A DNA stretch of 11,880 nucleotides. It comes from Gammaproteobacteria bacterium. GTDB lineage: Bacteria > Pseudomonadota > Gammaproteobacteria > SZUA-140. The translations under genes were made by a program, and so were the position numbers. Positions 1 to 7,065 of this stretch are shown here, piece after piece. The stretch covers positions 1-11,880 of the forward strand of contig JALSHQ010000345.1 of assembly GCA_026982145.1 (NCBI GenBank), written 5' to 3'. Within the stretch, counting starts at the first letter, position 1; every line of letters starts with the position of its first letter. The notes beneath the pieces were generated by a model, which was not told where the DNA came from, did not search any database, and worked only from the letters and a program-made list of their open reading frames with translations.

Positions 1-948
1 TGGCTAACCGAATTTACTGACAAAAGAGCTGCGGTTGACCTTAGCATAGAGCAGCCACTAGCGCGCACGGTGCGCGCTGTTTTCGAAGGCAGTTATTCGT
101 CTGAAAATGATTTTACCTCTTATGGTGGCGCATCAACAATTGCATGGGATCTAAACCAACGTAATACCACGATTACCGCAGGGCTAGCCGCGCTTAAAGA
201 AAGTATTAGCCCCGCGTTTGGTACTCCAGAAGGGCTGGGGATATCCATTTGCAATGATACCGCAGCAGCGCTGGCATCACGCCCAGTGTGGGCAAACTGT
301 AACATTACAAGCCCCCGCTTTGGTAACGGACGTAAAAACGTGATTGATGGTGTGATTGGCGTGACCCAAGTGGTGAACCAGCGAACGATTATACAGCTAA
401 ATTATAGTCATGGCGTCTCATTGGGTTATCTCACAGATCCGTATAAATTGATTAGTGTTGTTGATTATGAGCTTGATGGTGAAGAGGTGATTATTATTTA
501 TGAGAACCGGCCAGACAGGCGCACACGCAATAGTCTTTACTGGAAAACGGTGAGTCAGCTCAGCCCTAAAAAAGTGGTAGACTTTTCTTACCGCTACTTT
601 TGGGATGATTGGGGAATAAAATCTCATACGATCGATTATAAATATCGGTATGACTATTCACCTACGAGCTATTTTCAGCCGCATGTGAGATTGAACATAC
701 AGTCTAGTGCTGATTTTTTTCAGCAAGCGATAAATGCAGCAGATGCTGAGTTACCTGAATACGCGAGTGCAGACTACCGCTTAGGTAAGCTGGAAACCTA
801 CACGCTTGGTCTTAAGTATGGAAAAGCACTGGGTGAAAATGGCGCATTCACAATGCGCGCTGAATATATCATTCAGCGCTATAAGGCTGTGGAACTGCCT
901 GACATGAGGGCGTTGGTTTATCAGGGGACATTCACATTTAAGTTCTAG
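1..948 (+). CDS. DUF3570 outer-membrane beta-barrel protein (5' end outside the window)
   Basis: The frame is open from base 1, so the gene begins upstream; 315 residues are visible. What is seen: alternating short hydrophobic and aromatic strands, many Tyr/Trp/Phe, a DFNQRNTT-like segment (here DLNQRNTTITAGLA) and a C-terminal Phe (TFTFKF), the usual end of an outer-membrane beta-barrel recognised by the BAM machinery. The pattern fits the DUF3570 family, whose genes are often found with ApbE, a small DUF4266 lipoprotein and a thioredoxin-like protein. The ApbE gene follows after 14 bp, which supports the call and suggests an operon. Known function: none established; a role in the outer membrane linked to flavinylated or redox proteins is inference. 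The signal peptide and first strands cannot be assessed. Another kind of porin-like barrel is the main alternative. Confidence 0.8.
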   Translation, partial: WLTEFTDKRAAVDLSIEQPLARTVRAVFEGSYSSENDFTSYGGASTIAWDLNQRNTTITAGLAALKESISPAFGTPEGLGISICNDTAAALASRPVWANCNITSPRFGNGRKNVIDGVIGVTQVVNQRTIIQLNYSHGVSLGYLTDPYKLISVVDYELDGEEVIIIYENRPDRRTRNSLYWKTVSQLSPKKVVDFSYRYFWDDWGIKSHTIDYKYRYDYSPTSYFQPHVRLNIQSSADFFQQAINAADAELPEYASADYRLGKLETYTLGLKYGKALGENGAFTMRAEYIIQRYKAVELPDMRALVYQGTFTFKF

Positions 949-962
949 TCGCTGAGATTTCG

Positions 963-1859
963 ATGAAGAAAGAGGCTCCCGCTACACTGGAATATCAAAA
1001 TAACCTTTGGGTTGGGTGTTTCAGTGCAATGGCCAGTCCTTGTGAATTATTAATGGAGACGCCGGATAAGTCGCTGGCGTCTCGGCTGCTTTCAATTGCT
1101 GAGCGTGAAGCAAAGCGTGTCGAAAAAAAATTTAGTCGTTATCGCAATGATAATGTCATTTCTAAAATCAATAATGCTGCAGGGCAACCCACGCAGGTCG
1201 ATGCTGAGACGGCGCTGCTGCTGAGTTATGCTGACCAGTGCTATCAACTAAGTAGCGGGCGATTTGACATTACCTCCGGAGTTTTTCGGGAAGTATGGCG
1301 CTTTGATGGCAGTAGTAACATCCCTTCAACTGACGCTGTTCAAGCTTTACTAGCGCGTGTGGGGTGGGGCAAAGTTAACTGGTCTAATCCTATCTTTACG
1401 ATGGAAAAGGGAATGGAGATAGACCTCGGCGGAATCGCAAAAGAATATGCGGTTGATCGCACCGCGCTGCTACTTCGACCGTATATTAGTAGCGGTGTAT
1501 TGATTAACTTTGGTGGAGACTTATGCGCACTTGGTTCGCGTTCAGACGACCGTGCGTGGGAGGTGGCCATTGAAAACCCTGAAAGCCACGCTGAGCAGGT
1601 GCTTTCATTAGTCAGTTTGAAGTCTGGTGCAGTGGCTACCAGCGGTGATGCTCGGCGTTATCTGTTAAAAGATGGCGTGAGGTATGGCCATATCTTGAAC
1701 CCTGTCACTGGCTGGCCTGTGCCCGGTGCACCGCGATCAGTCACCACTATCGCATCCACTTGTATGGAGGCGGGCATGCTTTCAACTTTTGCGATCCTTG
1801 AAGGGGAGGGTGCCGAGGCATTTTTGAAGCAGCAAGGCGTTGAGTTTCTATGCCTTTAA
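963..1859 (+). CDS. apbE: ApbE-family FAD:protein FMN transferase
   Basis: This family moves FMN from FAD onto a Thr/Ser of a target protein through a phosphoester bond, using Mg2+. Visible motifs: FSAMASPCEL near the N-terminus (family MGTPCE-like), FSRYRNDNVISKIN, GRFDITSG, the flavin-binding EIDLGGIAKEYAVD around residues 156-169, INFGGDL, ATSGD and HILNPVTGWP. The length, 298 residues, is normal. The ATG has a GAG-type ribosome-binding site 7 nt upstream and is 14 bp after the DUF3570 stop. There is no signal peptide or lipobox, unlike many periplasmic ApbE lipoproteins, so it may act in the cytoplasm. Oddity: the C-terminal Mg2+-binding segment, usually of ADxxxT type, reads EAGMLST here, so the Asp is Gly while the Thr remains. 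Activity is therefore likely but not certain. No flavinylation target is visible in the window. Confidence 0.92.
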   Translation: MKKEAPATLEYQNNLWVGCFSAMASPCELLMETPDKSLASRLLSIAEREAKRVEKKFSRYRNDNVISKINNAAGQPTQVDAETALLLSYADQCYQLSSGRFDITSGVFREVWRFDGSSNIPSTDAVQALLARVGWGKVNWSNPIFTMEKGMEIDLGGIAKEYAVDRTALLLRPYISSGVLINFGGDLCALGSRSDDRAWEVAIENPESHAEQVLSLVSLKSGAVATSGDARRYLLKDGVRYGHILNPVTGWPVPGAPRSVTTIASTCMEAGMLSTFAILEGEGAEAFLKQQGVEFLCL

Positions 1860-1861
1860 TT

Positions 1862-1884
1862 TTTAGGGAACCTCTGATTTATTC
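1862..1884. repeat. Left terminal inverted repeat of the MITE-like element
   Basis: Pairs with 2008-2030, with one mismatch (T at 1878 against the complement of G at 2014). It begins 2 bp after the apbE stop codon. Confidence 0.8.
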
Positions 1885-2007
1885 ATGAACTTGTGTCTTG
1901 CGCCTAAAATATCCAGCTTCTGTGTTGCTCATCTTCGCATTAGCCCGCTATTACGTGCGATTCGCGCCTTGAATCTGAATATTTTAGATCACAACCCACT
2001 TCGCTCA

Positions 2008-2030
2008 GAATAAGTCAGAGGTTCCCTAAA
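2008..2030. repeat. Right terminal inverted repeat of the MITE-like element
   Basis: Reverse complement of 1862-1884 except for one base. It lies just outside the terminator hairpin at 2038-2069. Confidence 0.8.
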
Positions 2031-2069
2031 TATTAAACCCCGTGAAGTGCTGTTCTTCTGTTCACGGGG
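2031..2069 (-). terminator. Rho-independent terminator of the lipoprotein/DUF1501 operon
   Basis: A perfect 9-bp stem (CCCCGTGAA at 2038-2046, TTCACGGGG at 2061-2069) encloses a 14-nt loop. On the minus strand the stem is followed by TTTAATATTTA, a T-rich tail. It lies 25 bp beyond the stop codon of the DUF1501 gene. On the plus strand the stem is followed by AAGTAG, so it is not expected to stop transcripts coming from apbE. Confidence 0.75.
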
Positions 2070-2093
2070 AAGTAGCGCAGCCAAAATTAGTAA

Positions 2094-3524
2094 TCAAATA
2101 GCCTCGTTAGGCGCATTCTCATCTAATGGGGGGTCATCATTGATCACTTCCCCATTCTGAACGCCAAAATATTTATAGACCGAAGAGGCGATCGAAAATG
2201 GTTCTGCTTGATAGCTGTTACTGGTTGGGGCAGTGAATTGGCGATTAACGCCCGATGCACCGATGCGCTGGGTTGTGCCTACAATTTTACCCAGTGTTCG
2301 GCCGGGGATGCCTTTGCCACCAAATGTCATCAGGTTTTGGTTGTTCCCATGATCCCAGCCGATGGAGTTATTCAGGTTTACATTACGCCCAAACTCGCCA
2401 TAAACATTGATAATGATATTATCGCGATTGGTTAGGTTCATATGTTTAACCGCGACTTCGAGAGAGGTCATCATATCGCGCATACGGTTTGGGTATTCGA
2501 TCAGGCATGAGTCATGATCATCCCAACCACCCAGCCCACCGCTGCCCATTGAGATGAAAAGGCTTTCGGGGTTGTTGATTGCGAGGCTGACAGCGGCTTT
2601 CATACGTCGCCCAAAGCTGGTGTTCGGATAGGCGATCTGTGCGCCTCCATTATCAGGGTCATTGGGCAAGCTAGCATCGATTGTTGCCGCATTAAAGCTA
2701 TTACTAATAAACTCAGAAAGTTCCTCGCGTTTAGTAAATGCCTCTCGCACTTTTAAGAACTTTTCGCGTTGAGCCGTGCTGCGTGCCAGCGCTTCGATCG
2801 CATCTTCATTGATGCCAGGGCCTCCTAGTGCTGAATTATTGGAGCGGTCATAAGGGTTTCTGAAATTTTGATCGAGAGCTATATATTTCGCGCCCAATGG
2901 AACATCAAGCCCGGCAGGCTCGTATACTAATGAGTCACCCTCAAAAGAGACAAAGGGTAATATCATCTCCTCTGGTGCTTTTCCAAAAGCATCGTGAGCA
3001 CTCAAGATAGCTGCGAGTGTGGTTCCCATGCCGGGGCTGTTTTCGGCATCGAGATGCCCAGTCAGGTTTTGAAAAATGCTGGTGCGATGAGCCTTTGAAT
3101 CTTCTTTAAGACGGTGAATAGTGCGAAAGATGGTCATGTCGCCTGATGCAATCAAGCTTTCCATGATTTCACCACCGGCACCATTATTGCCGCCGCCCCA
3201 GAAACCATTGGGAGTGATAATGCTTGCAGCATTATTTGGGTCAAGATTTGTAGGGTATGGGTTTTGAGAATTAGCGTTAATGTCTTCAATATTAGTGAGG
3301 TTTCCCGCTAACTCGGAAGGCCCGCCGTAAAGAAAGACATGAATAACTTGTGGCAGCACGGCAGGGCGAACATAGTTCACTTCATTCCGGATAATATTAT
3401 TTGCATTGCCAGTACTGAGTGCCGCCATACTGGGCGTAATGAGATTACGCCCACCCAGTATAGATGCTGCTGTGCAAGCTCCGCCAAGGACACCGAGGTG
3501 TTTCAGGAATTTTCTTCTTTCCAT
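2094..3524 (-). CDS. Tat-exported DUF1501 protein (alkaline phosphatase/sulfatase superfamily fold)
   Basis: 476 residues. The N-terminus is a twin-arginine signal (ERRKFLKHLG, Arg3-Arg4), followed by a small-residue hydrophobic stretch and a likely cleavage site after SMA near residue 34, so the protein is exported folded, probably with a bound cofactor or metal. Family motifs in order: FLYGGPSE (about 65-71), GGWDDHDS (332-339), YGEFGR (375-380) and GWDHGNN (389-395). The Asp/His/Glu residues in these motifs are candidate metal ligands by analogy with the alkaline phosphatase superfamily, to which DUF1501 is related. The start ATG has an AGG 10 nt upstream and lies 15 bp after the stop of the lipoprotein gene. 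DUF1501 genes are usually paired with DUF1800 genes, and the upstream neighbour resembles DUF1800. The substrate is unknown. I see no typical sulfatase C/S-x-P-x-R motif. Confidence 0.88.
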   Translation of the reverse strand: MERRKFLKHLGVLGGACTAASILGGRNLITPSMAALSTGNANNIIRNEVNYVRPAVLPQVIHVFLYGGPSELAGNLTNIEDINANSQNPYPTNLDPNNAASIITPNGFWGGGNNGAGGEIMESLIASGDMTIFRTIHRLKEDSKAHRTSIFQNLTGHLDAENSPGMGTTLAAILSAHDAFGKAPEEMILPFVSFEGDSLVYEPAGLDVPLGAKYIALDQNFRNPYDRSNNSALGGPGINEDAIEALARSTAQREKFLKVREAFTKREELSEFISNSFNAATIDASLPNDPDNGGAQIAYPNTSFGRRMKAAVSLAINNPESLFISMGSGGLGGWDDHDSCLIEYPNRMRDMMTSLEVAVKHMNLTNRDNIIINVYGEFGRNVNLNNSIGWDHGNNQNLMTFGGKGIPGRTLGKIVGTTQRIGASGVNRQFTAPTSNSYQAEPFSIASSVYKYFGVQNGEVINDDPPLDENAPNEAI

Positions 3525-3539
3525 AATAGTGATACCTGC

Positions 3540-5093
3540 TTAATTTAGACGGTTGTTAAAGTATGTTTCGGGTAACCGAGAGATGTAATCAAATGTGATT
3601 AATGTCTGCTGGGTACGGCGCTCACTGTTATCGTAGCCACGATTAGCGAATACGCTGTTGAGTGTCGTTAACTCTTGGCTATCAGCCTTGCGGCCAATGC
3701 TGCTTAAAAAGAGATAGTGGATAAAGTCTTCATCGCTCAGGTTTACCGCCTTTTCAAGAAAACCAGGCTCCCAGCCAGCATCATTTTCATTGGCTAAATT
3801 GGTTCTTCGATCCAGCAAGAGCCGTTCACGTACGAGCTTGTGGTAATAGGAAAAGCTGAGAGAGTCCAGCGGCTGAGCAGCCCAGCGCCCCAGTTTTAGT
3901 GTCATTCCCGGTTGCTTCATTTGTGCTAGCGTTGGCCTAGTTGCGCCGCCCGATGGATTGTTCAGGTCTTGAAAGAAGCGCCGATGAGGGTGCCATTGAG
4001 TGCGATGTGCAATGTTAAAGAAGGTCTCTTCCAGCCGCCTTGGGCGATCACTATTAAGCAGGTATTCACGTGAAAAAAGGATCGCAGTAAAGATATGCTC
4101 AAAGCGGGTTGGGTTACTGTTGACAATGCTTTGCACCAGTGCAGCACGCTTATCTTGTGTCATATCCACAAAGAAATGGTTGACTAGTACATTAACCATT
4201 CTGGCAATCACTTTAGGGTGGTTTGATACTGTGCGATAAAAATCGAAGCAGGTGCTGATCCATTGGCCGAGCACTTTTTGCGGCACAATATTCTCATCTA
4301 ATGTAATGACGAGCTGGTAATCCTCGTTGTCGCCCGTCAGGTGCCAGTTTTGACACGCTTGCGAGGCTTTAGGGACTTCATCATCTCGGTCGAACAGGCC
4401 GAGATAGATTTCGATCATTTCACGCGTATTATCTTCCGGTGAGCGAAAGCGGCGCCAGTTTTCCTGAGAGATCATGTGTTGATAGATGATTTCACGGATC
4501 TCCATATTTGAGCCGATGCGGCTCACCAGTTTGCTATAGACCCGGTGAACATCGAAATAATCCGCTGAGTCCATTTCAAGTGCGGGTGAGAAAAGAATGG
4601 TATTGGCGAGGGTGTAGGCCATCCAGTGGGTAAAGTGATCCCGACTGAGCGGCATATCAAACATTAACGCCAGTGGCATCTCCTGCGAATAACGCCTGCT
4701 GTTGAAATCATAATTTTCATTGATTTGCTGAAAGTAGACGCCAGCGTCTGGTAGTTCTTTTGTGATGTTGAGCGCTGTGCGGTTGATGAAATTGCCACCC
4801 GCACCTATTTTTGGAGATGTTAACCCTTGGCTGAGATCAAAAAACTCATCGACGGGCACCCCTTTATAGAGCGTTCCGAGCAGTCGGTTTGAGACGATGT
4901 ACTGTTCTTCAGCGGATAATTGTTTGTATTCACTGGAAGTAAGTGCTGCAGCTTCCCCGTTAACCACTTCAGCACCAAACAGACTGGCGGATTCATCGGT
5001 ATTAGCCCCTTGGCTTGGCGATTCGGGTTTGCACCCTGTGAGTACCATCGCGGCTAAAATCAACAAGGCTGTTCGTTTTATCGCATTGCTCAT
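3540..5093 (-). CDS. Outer-membrane lipoprotein, DUF1800-like
   Basis: 517 residues from the ATG at 5091-5093. That start gives a clean lipoprotein signal, a basic N-terminus (SNAIKR), a hydrophobic core and the lipobox LTGC with Cys21; Lys at +2 favours sorting to the outer membrane. A GAGAG ribosome-binding site lies 8 nt upstream. The frame extends further to a GTG at 5165, but that would put the signal sequence inside the protein and start within a few bases of the predicted transcription start. Near residues 290-350 the segment NHPKVIARMVNVLVNHFF...FEHIFTAILFSREYL resembles the conserved block of DUF1800/DUF1553-type proteins, and EDFIHYLFLSSIGRKADSQEL near the C-terminus resembles their repeated terminal helix. 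The similarity is distant and judged by eye. It is the first gene of an operon with the DUF1501 gene. The two products probably work together outside the inner membrane; the function is unknown. Confidence 0.75.
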   Translation of the reverse strand: MSNAIKRTALLILAAMVLTGCKPESPSQGANTDESASLFGAEVVNGEAAALTSSEYKQLSAEEQYIVSNRLLGTLYKGVPVDEFFDLSQGLTSPKIGAGGNFINRTALNITKELPDAGVYFQQINENYDFNSRRYSQEMPLALMFDMPLSRDHFTHWMAYTLANTILFSPALEMDSADYFDVHRVYSKLVSRIGSNMEIREIIYQHMISQENWRRFRSPEDNTREMIEIYLGLFDRDDEVPKASQACQNWHLTGDNEDYQLVITLDENIVPQKVLGQWISTCFDFYRTVSNHPKVIARMVNVLVNHFFVDMTQDKRAALVQSIVNSNPTRFEHIFTAILFSREYLLNSDRPRRLEETFFNIAHRTQWHPHRRFFQDLNNPSGGATRPTLAQMKQPGMTLKLGRWAAQPLDSLSFSYYHKLVRERLLLDRRTNLANENDAGWEPGFLEKAVNLSDEDFIHYLFLSSIGRKADSQELTTLNSVFANRGYDNSERRTQQTLITFDYISRLPETYFNNRLN

Positions 5094-5106
5094 TATTAAA
5101 TCTCTC
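5091..5106 (-). promoter_or_regulatory. Ribosome-binding site and start that fix the lipoprotein N-terminus
   Basis: Read on the minus strand: GAGAG (5102-5106), 8 nt, then ATG (5091-5093). This supports the start that places the lipobox at residues 18-21 and argues against the longer GTG start at 5165. Confidence 0.65.
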
Positions 5107-5180
5107 GAAAATTTTGTTAAATGGTAAGCAGCGTCCAACAGACCTGTGGCGCTTAGCTGCAACACACGACATTTCGATCG

Positions 5181-5186
5181 ATTATA
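5181..5186 (-). promoter_or_regulatory. Promoter (-10 box) of the lipoprotein/DUF1501 operon
   Basis: A consensus TATAAT on the minus strand (plus-strand ATTATA). The -35 region 17 nt upstream is poor (about AAGTTT). Transcription would begin near 5174, giving an untranslated leader of about 80 nt. It lies in the 179-bp gap between the Mth938-like gene and the lipoprotein gene, suggesting that the two are separately transcribed; no terminator could be seen in that gap. Confidence 0.5.
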
Positions 5187-5272
5187 AGCACTTTGGGTAA
5201 TAGAAACTTGAGCTGCCTCACAACCTAGTAAAATGGCTTTGATTTGTACCTATGCTGGAGCCGTGATATTCA

Positions 5273-5737
5273 TTACTCAACGAGCAGTGCTGCACCCACA
5301 TCTCGCCCATCCGAGGCGAGAATGGCATAAGTACGGCAGGCGGCGGCGGTGTCCATCACCTCCACAGCGATGCCTTGATTGGTGAGCGCCCCTAAAATAT
5401 TGGCTGAAGGCCAGATTTGACTGGCACCGGTACCCAACAACAGTATTTGCGGTGGTTTTTGTGGCAACACATCAAAGTGCTGTTCCGTTAATTCATCGAT
5501 ATTGCGCGGCGCCCAGTCGCTGATCAGGCAATGCGGCATGATGATCAGGCTATCATCTAGCGTTTCTTTTTTGAGCGTCTGGTGGCCGAAACCATCACTT
5601 TTGGCGCTATAGGCTTCGTTTGGACGGATAATCGTGATTTCACCGGGGTGATAGGCGTAGATCCCAAAACGGCTGTAATCTTCATCAAGTGTAATCTTTA
5701 CGCTTTGGCGGCTTTCAGGTGCAGCGGTGTTTTTCAT
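5273..5737 (-). CDS. Mth938-like (DUF498/Xcc1710-type) domain protein
   Basis: 154 residues from the ATG at 5735-5737. Typical single-domain length. Family features seen: YSRFGIYAYHPGEITI near the N-terminus, HCLISDWAP in the middle, the conserved glycine turn ILLLGTGASQIWPS, and a C-terminal VEVMDTAAACRTYAILASDGRDVGAALL. The fold is a small alpha/beta domain shared with the mitochondrial complex I assembly factor NDUFAF3; the bacterial role is not established. No signal peptide or membrane segment, so cytoplasmic. An in-frame TTG at 5747-5749 has an AAAAGG 5 nt upstream and would add four residues; ATG was preferred with GGA 7 nt upstream, but the choice is not settled. The gene is divergent from alaC, and the two share a 104-bp promoter region. 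Confidence 0.85.
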   Translation of the reverse strand: MKNTAAPESRQSVKITLDEDYSRFGIYAYHPGEITIIRPNEAYSAKSDGFGHQTLKKETLDDSLIIMPHCLISDWAPRNIDELTEQHFDVLPQKPPQILLLGTGASQIWPSANILGALTNQGIAVEVMDTAAACRTYAILASDGRDVGAALLVE

Positions 5738-5787
5738 AGTGGGTTCCAATAGTGCCTTTTATTTCGGATAGCTAATCTTTAAAAGTT

Positions 5788-5797
5788 TGATATTATA
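5788..5797. promoter_or_regulatory. Overlapping divergent -10 boxes (alaC operon and Mth938-like gene)
   Basis: Plus strand: TG at 5788-5789, one base, then TATTAT (5791-5796), an extended -10 box with five of six consensus bases for alaC-hom-thrC; no good -35 is seen. Minus strand: ATTATA at 5792-5797 reads TATAAT, a consensus -10 for the Mth938-like gene, with a weak -35. Because the boxes overlap almost completely, polymerase can occupy only one direction at a time. Confidence 0.5.
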
Positions 5798-5825
5798 CGC
5801 GTTTATTTTTAGTGCGTAGTGAGTT

Positions 5826-5844
5826 GGAGTGATATAAGCAGGTG
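5826..5844 (+). promoter_or_regulatory. Weakly placed ribosome-binding site and GTG start of alaC
   Basis: GGAG at 5826-5829 is followed by a 12-nt spacer and GTG at 5842-5844. An in-frame TGA at 5830-5832 rules out any start further upstream. The resulting N-terminus (IEEFPRIKRLPPYVFN) aligns with the start region of AlaC, so GTG is the likely start despite the long spacer. Confidence 0.55.
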
Positions 5845-7065
5845 ATCGAGGAATTCCCTAGAATAAAGCGGCTGCCGCCCTATGTTTTCAATATCGTCAA
5901 TGATTTGAAAGCGCAGGCGCGCGCGCGCGGTGAAGATATTATTGATTTTGGAATGGGCAATCCAGATCAGCCCACTCCCGCGCATATTGTCGATAAGCTC
6001 ACAGAGGCTGCGCAACGTGGCGATACTCACCGCTATTCAGTCTCCCGCGGGATCCCTCGCCTGCGCCGTGCAATCTGCAACTGGTATAAAGATAAGTATG
6101 ATGTAACGCTGGATCAGGAGTCTGAGGCGATCGTGACCATCGGCTCCAAAGAGGGGTTGGCGCACTTGGCACTCGCCACCGTAGGGCCGGGGGATGCGGT
6201 GCTAGTGCCAAACCCTGCTTATCCGATTCATCCCTACGGTTTTATTATTGCCGGTGCAGACATCCGCCATGTGCCGATGACACCGGATGTCGATTTTTTT
6301 GAAGAGTTGGAACTGGCGATCAAGAACTCGTTTCCACGCCCTAAAATGTTGGTGTTGAACTTTCCCGGTAACCCCACTACACAGTGTGTCGAATTGGAGT
6401 TTTTTGAAAGAGTTGTTGCGATCGCTCGCGAACATGAAATCTGGGTAGTGCATGACCTAGCCTATGGCGAGATTGTGTTTGATGGTTATAAAGCGCCATC
6501 GATTTTACAGGTGCCGGGCGCAAAAGAGGTGGCGGTTGAGTTTTATAGTCTTTCGAAAAGTTACAATATGCCGGGATGGCGTGTCGGTTTTATGTGTGGC
6601 AACCCAGTGTTGGTGGGCGCGCTGGCAAGGATCAAATCCTACCTAGATTACGGCATGTTCACTCCAATTCAAGTGGCGGCCATTGCTGCGCTTGAAGGAC
6701 CTCAGGAGTGTGTCAAAGAGATCACTGATATGTATTGCAGCCGCCGTGATGTTTTGTGTGAGGGGTTAGATGTTATTGGCTGGCACGTTGAAAAGCCGAA
6801 GGCGACAATGTTTGTATGGGCTAGAATCCCAGAAGTATATCGTGAAATGGGATCGCTCGATTTTTCTAAAAAGCTATTAGAAGAGGCTAAAGTGGCCGTT
6901 TCACCGGGTATTGGTTTTGGGGAGTACGGTGACGACCACGTGCGATTTGGTTTGATTGAAAATGAACATCGCACTCGACAGGCAGTACGAGGCATTCGAC
7001 AGATGTTTAAAAAAGACGGTGTATTGATCTGCAACGCAGGCGATGCCACAGGAGATGAGCGTTGA
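5842..7065 (+). CDS. alaC: Glutamate-pyruvate aminotransferase AlaC
   Basis: 407 residues, close to the E. coli AlaC length of about 412, and similar from RLPPYVFN to the C-terminal region. It is a cytoplasmic PLP enzyme of fold type I (class I/II aminotransferases) that makes alanine from pyruvate with glutamate as donor. Visible residues: Asn177 in NFPGNPTT, Asp205 and Tyr208 in VHDLAYGE, the PLP-binding Lys239 in SLSKSYNMPGW, and the substrate-carboxylate Arg368 in HVRFGLIEN. It is first in a tight cluster with hom and thrC, and its TGA overlaps the hom TTG start, implying translational coupling. Clustering with threonine genes could mean it also serves another aspartate-family step, but the close match to AlaC favours alanine synthesis. 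A related LL-diaminopimelate aminotransferase is a less likely alternative. Confidence 0.9.
   Translation: MIEEFPRIKRLPPYVFNIVNDLKAQARARGEDIIDFGMGNPDQPTPAHIVDKLTEAAQRGDTHRYSVSRGIPRLRRAICNWYKDKYDVTLDQESEAIVTIGSKEGLAHLALATVGPGDAVLVPNPAYPIHPYGFIIAGADIRHVPMTPDVDFFEELELAIKNSFPRPKMLVLNFPGNPTTQCVELEFFERVVAIAREHEIWVVHDLAYGEIVFDGYKAPSILQVPGAKEVAVEFYSLSKSYNMPGWRVGFMCGNPVLVGALARIKSYLDYGMFTPIQVAAIAALEGPQECVKEITDMYCSRRDVLCEGLDVIGWHVEKPKATMFVWARIPEVYREMGSLDFSKKLLEEAKVAVSPGIGFGEYGDDHVRFGLIENEHRTRQAVRGIRQMFKKDGVLICNAGDATGDER
7051..7064 (+). promoter_or_regulatory. Ribosome-binding site and TTG start of hom, overlapping the alaC stop
   Basis: GGAG at 7051-7054, 7 nt, then TTG at 7062-7064; TTG and the alaC TGA share TG in the sequence TTGA. 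The nearby ATG at 7055 is in another frame and ends after six codons. The TTG start yields MKPIKVGLLGLGTVGGG, the usual N-terminus of homoserine dehydrogenase. Confidence 0.8.

Larger units (their letters stand above)
1862..2030. mobile_element. MITE-like non-coding element with 23-bp terminal inverted repeats
   Basis: The left end (1862-1884) and the reverse complement of the right end (2008-2030) match at 22 of 23 positions, starting TTTAGGGAACCTCTGA. The match resumes further in: 1904-1920 against the complement of 1971-1987, 15 of 17 identical. The arms are therefore long, with about 50 bp of unpaired core, in a 169-bp unit. No open reading frame of note lies inside. It fills the gap between two convergent operons, a common site for such elements. 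If GGGAACC is the true tip, the flanking dinucleotide is TA on both sides, as in IS630/Tc1-type insertion; an IS5-type origin is also possible. Assignment to an IS family is inference; the inverted repeat is seen directly. Confidence 0.7.

Noticed and set aside
2038..2069. The CCCCGTGAA hairpin as a two-way terminator
   Set aside because: Only the minus strand has a T-rich tail after the stem; the plus strand continues AAGTAG.
5094..5165. A longer lipoprotein start at the GTG near 5165
   Set aside because: It would bury the lipoprotein signal behind 24 residues and begin within about 10 nt of the predicted transcription start, with no ribosome-binding site.
5750..5841. A threonine-type attenuator before alaC
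   Set aside because: The leader is short, has no small frame rich in Thr or Ile codons and no terminator-like stem.
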